A DNA stretch of 64,000 nt from Streptomyces gilvus. GTDB taxonomy: Bacteria; Actinomycetota; Actinomycetes; Streptomycetales; Streptomycetaceae. Below the pieces are notes generated by a model that saw only the letters and a program-made list of their open reading frames with translations, was not told the origin of the DNA and did not search any database. The number at the start of each line of letters is the position of its first letter. Position 1 is the stretch's first letter. Made by a program: the position numbers and the translations under genes. Below, in pieces: positions 1 to 7,900 of this stretch. The stretch is taken from the NCBI RefSeq assembly GCF_022513565.1, contig NZ_JAKWBE010000031.1, positions 1-64,000 on the forward strand, written 5' to 3'.

Positions 1-7
1 GTCGGCG

Positions 8-84
8 GACCCTCAAGAAAGATCGAGGTTAACGCCAATGAGGGTCCGTCAGCTTGCTGATGGACCCTCATGCAAGATCGAGGC
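8..84. repeat. Pair of 22-bp direct repeats at the edge of the T7SS-like locus
   Basis: Two copies, at 8-29 and 62-83, share the frame ggaccctca-N3-aagatcgagg and differ at about three positions. The second copy also forms one arm of the hairpin at 38-71. The array may extend to the left beyond the window. No gene is visible in 1-113. Function unknown; this could be recombination debris or a duplicated terminator. Confidence 0.5.
38..71 (-). terminator. Hairpin terminator of the leftward T7SS-like operon
   Basis: Inverted repeat with 15-nt arms (38-52 and 57-71, one mismatch) around a four-base loop, about 43 nt after the stop codon at 114. There is no U-tract, which is common for Streptomyces terminators. 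Position and stem strength support termination of the operon that starts at 3553. Confidence 0.6.
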
Positions 85-113
85 TAGCCTGCCGTACTTC
101 CTCTCCGCGCAAG

Positions 114-677
114 TCACACAATCCAGCACAATGACTCGGAGATGGACATACAGAGTCGGTACATCGGCCCATTCACTCTGCTGAGCGGCACTGCGAATGC
201 CAGGACGAGATAGCCGACGGCGCCGGGCATCTGTACGTACAAGTCCATGGTGGTTGGCGTGAGTATCCGCACTGCCTCGCCCGCGGGGAGGGCCAAGATT
301 GACACCTCCCCAGCGGTTGCGTTCTGCGCCTGCTTCGCCTCCATTATCTGCTTGAGGTCCTGAGGGGTGACGGATTCGGTCCGCGGGATCAAAGAGACGG
401 TCAATGACGCCGGCAGGATGACACCCCTGTCCAACTCGGGCCTCAGGAAGAATTCCAGCGCACCACATCTGACCCCAGTCTCGGCAGTGTTACGCAGAAC
501 AGCCCAAGTCTCCTGCTTGGTCTCGGCCGGTACGTTTTTCCCTTCAGCTTGGTAGTCCACGAAAGTCTTCAGTTGAGCGCGCCACCGGTCCTGCGTCAGA
601 TCGATACGGAACCAGTCCCGGGGGACAAGGAGTCGGTAGTCCTTGGGGGGTGCTGTGAGGTCGCCTTCCCTGGTCAT
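114..677 (-). CDS. Hypothetical protein, paralogue of the upstream gene product (Mog1/PsbP-like layout)
   Basis: 187 aa, soluble, with no signal peptide. Last gene of the leftward operon; its ATG overlaps the upstream stop by 4 bp. It has the same order of landmarks as the preceding 222-aa product: an N-terminal LLVPRDWFRIDL-type stretch, a central strand-rich block (SLTVSLIP), an LPAGEAVRI segment, a hydrophobic strand (YLVLAFAVPL) and a C-terminal helix. This resembles the layout of Mog1/PsbP/LpqN-fold proteins, but that is inference from pattern only. The position behind a candidate T7SS substrate would suit a chaperone, adaptor or immunity protein. No function can be assigned. Confidence 0.75.
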   Translation of the reverse strand: MTREGDLTAPPKDYRLLVPRDWFRIDLTQDRWRAQLKTFVDYQAEGKNVPAETKQETWAVLRNTAETGVRCGALEFFLRPELDRGVILPASLTVSLIPRTESVTPQDLKQIMEAKQAQNATAGEVSILALPAGEAVRILTPTTMDLYVQMPGAVGYLVLAFAVPLSRVNGPMYRLCMSISESLCWIV

Positions 678-1342
678 CCGGGCATCACAATCAGCTTTCC
701 CGAATCGTTGAACAGGCGGACACTCTTCACGACACCGGCGAACATGGATGAGAAGACATCCCAGCCCTGAGGCGTAGGGGTACCCATCTCCAAGACCAGG
801 GCTGTCCCGTTGTTCAGAGGTATCTGCACTTGAATGAAGGAGGTCTCGACAGGCTCATCGACGCCGGAGGCCGTGAGACTTCCGGGGAGACTTCCCTTCC
901 GGTTCCCGATGCAGGAGACGGCCGGGCCGCAGGGAAGCCGGATGTCACTGACCCGTCCGATACCAAGGTGACGCATCGTCGAACTGAGGAACCCCACTGG
1001 ACGAGGTCCGGCTTGTTCATCGAGGTCGATCATACTGACGGTGACTGTCGCGGTGCAGCGCGTTCCGTCGACATCGGTCAGAACGAAACCCGAGTACTGT
1101 ACGCCGGCCTCGACGAATGTGTCGTAGTGGGCGGCGACCATCAACGCCCATTCCAACTGCACTTCGAAGGTGGCCTCCGGCATGACGGTGCGGGCCAGCT
1201 CGATCAGCTGCTCGGCAGTCTCATCAAGGTCATCCGAGGCCATCGGGATCTCAAAGAACCCTTCCGGCATGATCCAGCGGACATCGACGCCTTCACCTCC
1301 CAGCGTGCTCTGGAGATTCCCTTCGGCTGTCACCGCACTCAT
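674..1342 (-). CDS. Hypothetical protein, paralogue of the downstream gene product
   Basis: 222 aa, soluble. ATG start overlaps the stop of the upstream membrane-protein gene (ATGA), and its own stop overlaps the next start, so these genes are translationally coupled. It begins with WIMPEGFFEIPM, equivalent to LLVPRDWFRIDL in the downstream product, followed by ATVTVSMIDL, DIRLPCGPAV and ALVLEMGTPT blocks in the same order. Two divergent copies of one fold in tandem suggest duplication and specialisation. Family not recognised by name; Mog1/PsbP-like fold is a guess. Confidence 0.75.
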   Translation of the reverse strand: MSAVTAEGNLQSTLGGEGVDVRWIMPEGFFEIPMASDDLDETAEQLIELARTVMPEATFEVQLEWALMVAAHYDTFVEAGVQYSGFVLTDVDGTRCTATVTVSMIDLDEQAGPRPVGFLSSTMRHLGIGRVSDIRLPCGPAVSCIGNRKGSLPGSLTASGVDEPVETSFIQVQIPLNNGTALVLEMGTPTPQGWDVFSSMFAGVVKSVRLFNDSGKLIVMPG

Positions 1343-1923
1343 GAGTGGCCTTTTCTGTCGTTGAACTGCGCTTCATCCACTTGAGGGTGGAAATTGGCTG
1401 CGAAAGGATACGGCCCATAGTGTGGGTAGCGGGCAGGAACATCTGCTCCTTCCCTACGTGCCAGATGCGCCAGTTCTCGATACTTTCGAGCACGAGCCCG
1501 GAGGTTTTGGCGGACAGGGTCTCCCCAGTGCGCCACCGCGGTTCTGACATATATGGCAGCCAGCACCACGACAACGACGATCGCCCCAGCCGCGTAGCCG
1601 GTTCGCGCGGTGTTCGACCCCCAGTACTGGACGACGCCACCCCAGTACACCGCTGCCCCAAAGCCTATGATCGCCAGGGGTACGCCGATCTTGAGACCCG
1701 CGTTGAACATGGCGACCTCGTCCTCATGCCGGAGTCGCAGCATGCGAAGCACGGCGCGATCGTCCAGGAAATCGAATCGGAGTTCTTTGCTGGCTTGCTC
1801 CGCAAGAGACTTGGCGGATGAGCTTGCGGCGATCACTTCACCGGGGACCAGCCTCGCACGTTCTCCACCCCTGCGGCCGACAAATTCCCATTCACCAAGG
1901 TTAAGGTCGGAAGAATCGCTCAC
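1339..1923 (-). CDS. Two-helix membrane protein of the T7SS-like operon
   Basis: 194 aa from the GTG at 1923. An ATG 18 nt further upstream (1941) has no ribosome binding site, whereas GTG 1923 is preceded by ggaaggggc at good spacing. A cytoplasmic N-terminal part (about residues 1-70, acidic and Arg-rich) is followed by two transmembrane helices (about 78-98 and 106-127; AAVYWGG and AIVVVVVLAAIYV) and a basic cytoplasmic tail. Overlaps the next gene by 4 bp. Not a recognised Ecc component. It may anchor the soluble products of the operon at the membrane. Confidence 0.72.
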   Translation of the reverse strand: MSDSSDLNLGEWEFVGRRGGERARLVPGEVIAASSSAKSLAEQASKELRFDFLDDRAVLRMLRLRHEDEVAMFNAGLKIGVPLAIIGFGAAVYWGGVVQYWGSNTARTGYAAGAIVVVVVLAAIYVRTAVAHWGDPVRQNLRARARKYRELAHLARREGADVPARYPHYGPYPFAANFHPQVDEAQFNDRKGHS

Positions 1924-1976
1924 CTGGATCGCCCCTTCCATGTGATGTGGTTTTCACCTGTGGTCAGGTTTCGCGC

Positions 1977-3251
1977 CTACGCCGCCAATGCTGCATGGAA
2001 TGGCTGGGGCGACGGCCCGGGCGAGGGCTGAGGAGTGGGGGTGGACTGAGAGGGCTCGGGTTCCTGGTAACCGGTAGTCCCACCGTTCTGCCCGTCGAAC
2101 ATCCGATGGAGTGCACTGGCGAGGCCGTTGGCCTTGATGATGCCAGTGATCTGTTTGCCGCCGATGGGCACGAACTTCTCGGGAAGACCACCGACGTTGA
2201 GCTTCTGCCCGAGCTTGAGTCCACCGGCGAGGACCTTGTTCGTCAGACCCACGCTGAGGCCGTTGAGGAAGTTGTGCCCGATACCGTCGACCGCGGCGAC
2301 TCCGCGGAACGAGCCCCAGGTGCCGAGCTTCCCGAAGGCCCTTAGCTTGGCGACGCCCTTGAGTCCGGTCAGTGCCCTGAACCCCTTGAGCGCCCCCAGC
2401 CCTGGCAGGACGCCCAGGAAGTCGGTTCCCAGCTTCAGCCAGTTGACCTTTCCGCCACGCACCGACATGTCGTAGGCGTGGCCGGCGAGCGCCGCTGCAC
2501 TGGAGAGGACGGCAAGTGTGGCGAAGATGGGCACTAGGAACTGCAACGGCGGCACAAACGCACAGATGACTGCCAGGACTGACAGGATCGCGGATATGTT
2601 AGAGAACATGTCCGCCCAGTCAGCGAGCCAGTTCATGAACCCGCCTGGGTCACGGACCGCGTCGTGGTACGCCACGTTCCTGATCTGCCTGGCGGCACGA
2701 TTCCCCGCATCGTCAAAGATGTCCTTGGCGTCCTTGACATCTTTGCGTGCCTGCCCGATTCGGTGCAGCGCGTCATCACGCTTCTTCTTCCACCGCTCGT
2801 ATTCGTGCCTTTCCGCCTCGGGTATTTCACCAGCCGGATACTTGTCCGTGTACTTCTTCATTTCACGGTCGGCCAGATCGTGATCCGACTCTGCCTCACG
2901 ATAGTTGGCCAAGGCCTTGTCAGCCTTCTTCTGGGCACGATAAAGCTCGCCGGCGAATTCCTTCGATTCTCCTTCGGCTACCTTGGTGCCAAGCGCTTTG
3001 GCCGCCTCGTCGTACCTCTCGAAGGACTTCTTGAGCCTATCTCCCGCACCGTCCGCGATCTCGTTGAAGGCACGACCCGCGTCGCTGTCCCACCCTTCCA
3101 CCGAGGACAACGCCTTGATAACCCGTGCCTGTTCATCGATCGTATCGGCCATTTTGCGCAACTTTAGCCCGAGCGCTGCGACCTCATCAGGATCACCCGG
3201 CGTAGGGTCCTCGTCCCACAGCGGCGGCCAGTCAGCAGATCGCCTGCTCAC
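1977..3251 (-). CDS. Large WXG-like protein, candidate T7SS substrate
   Basis: 424 aa. The N-terminal 100 residues follow the layout of actinobacterial T7SS-secreted proteins: GDPDEVAALGLKLRKMAD, a helix, then VEGWDSDAGRAFNEI at the WXG hairpin position. A charged coiled coil (about 100-195, rich in Lys/Glu/Arg) follows, then a strongly hydrophobic, Gly/Ala-rich core (about 215-345) and a Pro/Ser tail (about 395-420). The GTG start overlaps the stop of the small Esx gene (GTGA). The organisation suits a secreted, membrane-acting effector or a secreted structural protein. No catalytic toxin domain is recognisable. Confidence 0.7.
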   Translation of the reverse strand: MSRRSADWPPLWDEDPTPGDPDEVAALGLKLRKMADTIDEQARVIKALSSVEGWDSDAGRAFNEIADGAGDRLKKSFERYDEAAKALGTKVAEGESKEFAGELYRAQKKADKALANYREAESDHDLADREMKKYTDKYPAGEIPEAERHEYERWKKKRDDALHRIGQARKDVKDAKDIFDDAGNRAARQIRNVAYHDAVRDPGGFMNWLADWADMFSNISAILSVLAVICAFVPPLQFLVPIFATLAVLSSAAALAGHAYDMSVRGGKVNWLKLGTDFLGVLPGLGALKGFRALTGLKGVAKLRAFGKLGTWGSFRGVAAVDGIGHNFLNGLSVGLTNKVLAGGLKLGQKLNVGGLPEKFVPIGGKQITGIIKANGLASALHRMFDGQNGGTTGYQEPEPSQSTPTPQPSPGPSPQPFHAALAA

Positions 3252-3553
3252 TTCTTCCCCTTCCCCGTGGCGTCAGCAATGGCCTTGGCCAACTCGTGGT
3301 CGATCTCCTCGTACTTCTGTGCTGCGGCTCCGGTGTAGTCGGCCAGCTTCTTGAGTTCCTTCGTGAGCTTCTTGCGTGTCTTCTTCCATGTGCTGCTGAA
3401 GTCCTCGAAGGCGTCCTTCAGGCCGCCATGGCCCAGATCGTCCCCATAACCATCCGCAGGATTTCCGTGGTGTTCAAACTCGCGGTGAAGCTTGCCCAGG
3501 GTTCGCGAACAGCTCTTGATCATGTCAAGGTCGTACGCGATTCTGTCGGCCAT
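3248..3553 (-). CDS. WXG100-like small protein (Esx type), first gene of leftward operon
   Basis: 101 aa, all-helical, of WXG100 length. ATG at 3553 follows gggggaa. No canonical WxG is present: the turn region reads DLGHGGLKDAFEDF with a Trp ten residues later. The C-terminal helix carries YEEID, matching the YxxxD/E T7SS export signal. It is encoded directly before the large WXG-like candidate substrate and overlaps it, as expected for a heterodimer partner. Assignment rests on length, helix pattern, the YxxxD motif and the neighbouring EccC ATPase. Confidence 0.7.
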   Translation of the reverse strand: MADRIAYDLDMIKSCSRTLGKLHREFEHHGNPADGYGDDLGHGGLKDAFEDFSSTWKKTRKKLTKELKKLADYTGAAAQKYEEIDHELAKAIADATGKGKK

Positions 3554-3631
3554 TGATGAATTCCCCCATCGTGTACATGAGACACTGCTCCAACGCGTCC
3601 CCCCGCAAGCCGCAAGGAAGGTGAGACGATT

Positions 3632-4324
3632 TTGTCCAGGAGCACCAACCGCGCCATACGGAACCGCCTCGGCGTGACGCCGGACGCGGGAGCGTGGTGC
3701 ACGATCGGCAAGATCCCCGAGCCGCCCGCGGACGCACACCGAGCCGCTGGAGCCGGGCCGCTGCGGCCTGCCTTGCTGAGACCGCTGGGCATGCTCGGCG
3801 CTGTACTCGTCGCGCCGTTCATGTTGATTGCCATGCTGTTCAGCCTCCTCGCCTCGGGTGAGGAGGCTCTCAAGCGCATGCTGTCGACCAAAGAGGAACG
3901 CGACCGTGCGCGCGCAGCGGACGACGACATCGAGCGACGTGATGAGGCCATTACCGAACTCGGGCTCGACAAGACCTTCGACGGCGACTGGAACAGGGCG
4001 GCCGGCCAGTTCCTCCTGCGCTGGTACAGCCATTCCTCCCACCACCAACGGTTTGTGTTCCTGACCGAGGGCCGCATCGTCCTGGCGGCACCGCCCAAGC
4101 GCGTTTCCGTCCGCCGGGACGAGCGCATGGGCGTCGTTGCCGAGATTCCCGCCGTCGAGGCACTCCTCGAGGATCCACTGCCCGCCTACGACAGCAACAA
4201 GCTGCGCATCCGCTTCAGCGACGGTTCTTGGCTGGTCTTGACCACCGAGGAGTGGCGCAGCGACCTGCACAAGTATCTGATGCGCCATCCGCAGCCCGGC
4301 GAGACGAAGAGCGCTGGGGACTGA
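3632..4324 (+). CDS. Hypothetical membrane-anchored protein
   Basis: 230 aa from a TTG start at 3632 preceded by ggaaggtgag. One hydrophobic segment (about residues 50-75, LGAVLVAPFMLIAMLFSLLA) follows a basic, Pro-rich N-terminus. The charged remainder ends in a domain with RFVFLTEGRIVLAAPP and LRIRFSDGSWLVLTTEEW, which resembles small beta-sheet domains of proteins that sense or scaffold at the membrane. It sits alone on the plus strand between the two leftward Esx genes and converges on the second. Not recognised. Confidence 0.65.
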   Translation: MSRSTNRAIRNRLGVTPDAGAWCTIGKIPEPPADAHRAAGAGPLRPALLRPLGMLGAVLVAPFMLIAMLFSLLASGEEALKRMLSTKEERDRARAADDDIERRDEAITELGLDKTFDGDWNRAAGQFLLRWYSHSSHHQRFVFLTEGRIVLAAPPKRVSVRRDERMGVVAEIPAVEALLEDPLPAYDSNKLRIRFSDGSWLVLTTEEWRSDLHKYLMRHPQPGETKSAGD

Positions 4325-4330
4325 AAGGCC

Positions 4331-4365
4331 GGTGCGATGGAGCATGTGACATGCCCCATCGCACC
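4331..4365. terminator. Bidirectional hairpin terminator
   Basis: Arms of 17 nt at 4331-4347 and 4349-4365 with one mismatch and a one-base centre, lying exactly between two convergent genes (ends at 4324 and 4392). It can serve both strands. Confidence 0.75.
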
Positions 4366-4391
4366 CAACCAGCAGACAGCTGCGGACTTTA

Positions 4392-4694
4392 CTAGCCCTT
4401 GGCCTGCTTCGCCAGCTGCTCGTCCAGCTGCTCGTAAGCCTCCTTGGCCTTCTTCAGGAAGTCCGACAGGCCGTGCAGGCCCTGGATCGTCTTCGTGGCG
4501 CCCTTGGTGAAGTCCTTCATGGAGTCGTCGTACGCTCCCGAGGCCTTCTGGGTGGTGAAGCCGTTCTCCACGAGGGCGGAGACGCGCTTCTCGATGTTCT
4601 TGATCTTGTCTTCCAGCTCGTGCATGTCCTTGATCAGGTCGCCTGCGACCTTCTCCATCTCCGCATAAGTGAGATCGGTGTCTTTGCCGGCCAT
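4392..4694 (-). CDS. WXG100 family T7SS protein (EsxA-like)
   Basis: 100 aa; ATG at 4694 follows gggaggga. Predicted helix-turn-helix hairpin. The turn is ENGF instead of WxG, as in some Streptomyces Esx proteins. The C-terminal helix has YEQLD, a YxxxD/E signal of the kind read by EccC-type ATPases. It is divergent from the EccC gene across a 258-bp intergenic region that should hold both promoters. Likely small secreted substrate or dimer partner of the locus. Confidence 0.82.
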   Translation of the reverse strand: MAGKDTDLTYAEMEKVAGDLIKDMHELEDKIKNIEKRVSALVENGFTTQKASGAYDDSMKDFTKGATKTIQGLHGLSDFLKKAKEAYEQLDEQLAKQAKG

Positions 4695-4952
4695 GACGGC
4701 TCCCTCCCGTTGGTGTGGCCTCAGGGCCTTCCCCCGTGGCTGTGTTGGCGGATGCGCGGCCGTGGACGGGCCGTCCGCACGAGCAAAGATCTTACGGGTG
4801 TGACCCATGGGACCGCAGGGGCCTCTTGCAAGGGATTCGTGAACCGCTGCACATCCCGTTGCGCCCGGCAAAGGCAGGGCGGTTAAGGTCACTCTCACTG
4901 TGTTGAGTGGAGCCACTGCGCTCGGTGGTTCCGGTGTGTTGGGGGACGAAGC

Positions 4953-7900
4953 GTGCGTCTGAGTCTGACCGTCGTCGACCCGCTCGGCGGTGCCAGTGCC
5001 GACGTGGTGCTCGACGCCGATCCGGAGTCCACCGTGGGCGCCATCGCGCAGGAGCTCGCACGGCACGTCGGCTGGGGCGGCGACGACGCCCAGATCATTC
5101 CGATCGGCGCCCACCGAGGCACCAGCGGAGGAACAGGAACCGGCTCCGGCCCCCTCGCCTACGTCGACGGGTACGCCGTCGATCCGAGCGCCACCGTCGT
5201 CAACTCCCCCCTCCGCGACGGCGTCGTCGTCAGCCTGCACGACCCCGCCGGGTGCATCCTCGGTGAGCCCACCGGCGTCGTCGAGTTCCGGGTCGCCGGT
5301 GGTCCCGCCGCCGGAGCCGTGCACCGGCTTGGTGTCGGACGGTACGACATCGGCAGCGGCCCCGCCGATCACATCCGCGTCGACGATCCCGAACTCCCTG
5401 CCCGCGCCGCCACCTTGTCCATCGCCATCGACGGCACCTGCCAGGTAACCCTGAACAAGGAGGGCCGCGACGGCGGTTCGCCTCGTCTCGATGGTGAGGA
5501 CTTCAGTGGTGGGGACTGGCCACTGGGGTCACAGCTCGCCTTGGGCAACAGCCTTCTGGAGCTGGTCACTTACTCCCCGCCCAACGCCGCCCTCAAGTGG
5601 TCCGACGACGGTGCCGGGCTCGACTACAACCGGCCCCCGCGGCTGCGCCCCGCCGAGCGGCAGACGTCGTTCTCGTTGCCGAATCCGCCCGGTGACTACG
5701 AGGCCCGGCCGCTGCCCTGGCTGATGGCGTTGCTGCCGCTGGTCGGTGCCGTGGTGTCGGTGATGATGTTCGGGCGCTGGTACTACCTGATCATGGCTCT
5801 GATGAGCCCGATCATGCTGTTCGGCAACTACTTCATGGACAAGAAGCACGGCCGGAAGTCGCACGCCAAGCAGCGCAAGGAGTACCAGGAGCACAAGGAG
5901 CGCATCGAGAAGGACGCCCAGGAGGCGCTGGTCGCCGAGCGGACGGACCGGCGGCAGGCCGTGCCCGACCCCGCCGCCGTGCTCGCCACCGGCACCGGCC
6001 CGCGCACCCGGCTCTGGGAGCGCCGTCGCACCGACGCCGATCACCTGCTGATCCGCTTCGGCACCGGACGCGTCCCCTCCGAGGTCGAACTCGACGACCC
6101 CGAGCAGGACGAGCACAAGCGCAAGGTCCGCTGGTTCATCGAGGACGCGCCGGTCGCCCTCCCCCTGAGGGAACTCGGCGTGATCGGCGTCGCCGGTCCC
6201 GGTGACTCCGCGCCCGCGATGGGGCGTTGGGCCGTGGCCCAGACCGCCGTGCTGCACAGCCCGATGGACGTGCAGTTCTACGTCCTGACCGACAACGACG
6301 CCCGTGAGCGCTGGGACTGGGTGCGCTGGCTGCCGCACTCCCGCCCGGCGAGCGGACAGGACGTCAACGTCCTGATCGGGACGGACTCCGAGACCGTGGG
6401 CGCGCGCGTCGGTGAGCTCACCCAGCTGCTGGACGCCCGGCAGAAGGCCCTTCAGCAGGGCGGCCGCAACAAGACCGACGGGCCCGCCTTCTCCGACCCC
6501 GACATCGTCGTCGTCTGGGACGGGTCGCGGCGGCTGCGGTCCATGCCGGGTGTCGTACGACTGCTGCGGGAGGGTCCGTCGGTCGCCATCTACGCGATCT
6601 GCCTGGACGAGGAGGAGCGGTTCCTGCCCGGTGAGTGCCAGGCCTTCGTGGTCGCCGAGCCGCGGCAGACCGACTCCGCCGACCAGTCGGCGCCCGTGGC
6701 CCAGCAGTCCGTCGGCGGCTTCCCCTCCTTCCAGGCCTGGCATCCCACCGCCCAGCAGGCGGAGGAACTCGCCACCAAGGCACCGGAGTTGCGGCTGCGC
6801 GTCGAGCAGACCGGAGCGCTGCGGAAGAAGAACGTACGGCCCGACTTCGTCTCCGCCGCCTGGTGTGCCCGGCTCGCCCGTTCCCTGTCCCCGCTGCGCG
6901 ACATCAGCGGCGAGACCGAGGACTCGGCGCTGCCCGGTTCCAGCCGGCTGCTCGACGTGCTCCAGCTGGAGCCGCCGACGCGGGACGCGATCGCCGCGCG
7001 GTGGCGGATGGGCGGTCAGTCGACGATGGCGGTCATCGGTGAGTCGTACGACGGCACGTTCGGCATCGACCTGCGGCGCGACGGCCCGCACGGACTGATC
7101 GCCGGTACGACCGGTTCGGGTAAGTCGGAGCTGCTGCAGACCATCGTCGCCGCGCTGGCGGTGGCCAACACGCCGGAGAACATGACCTTCGTCCTCGTCG
7201 ACTACAAGGGCGGCTCGGCGTTCAAGGACTGCGTCAAACTCCCGCACACCGTCGGCATGGTGACCGACCTCGACGCCCATCTCGTCGAGCGGGCCCTGGA
7301 GTCGCTGGGCGCCGAGCTGAAGCGCCGCGAGCACATCCTCGCCGCCGCCGACGCCAAGGACATCGAGGACTACCAGGATCTGGTACGACGGGACCCGTCC
7401 CACCCTCCGGTCCCCCGACTCCTCATCGTCATCGACGAGTTCGCCTCGATGGTGCGTGATCTGCCCGACTTCGTCACGGGGTTGGTCAACATCGCCCAGC
7501 GAGGCCGGTCCCTCGGCATCCACCTGCTCCTCGCCACCCAGCGGCCCTCCGGTGTCGTCTCCCCCGAGATCCGCGCCAACACCAACCTCCGTATCGCGCT
7601 GCGCGTGACGGACGCCGGTGAGTCCACGGACGTCATCGACGCGCCCGACGCCGGGCACATCGCGAAGAGCACGCCGGGTAGGGCGTACGTCCGGCTCGGG
7701 CATGCCTCGCTGATCCCGTTCCAGTCGGGCCGGGTCGGTGGCCGCCGCCCCGGTGCCGCCGATCCCGCCACGCTCGCGCCCTGGGCCGGTTCGCTGACCT
7801 GGCAGGACCTGGGCCGGGGCGCGCTGGCGAAGCCCAAGTCCGAGGCGCGCGAGGACGACGAGATCACCGACCTCAAGGTGCTGGTGGACGCGGTACGGGA

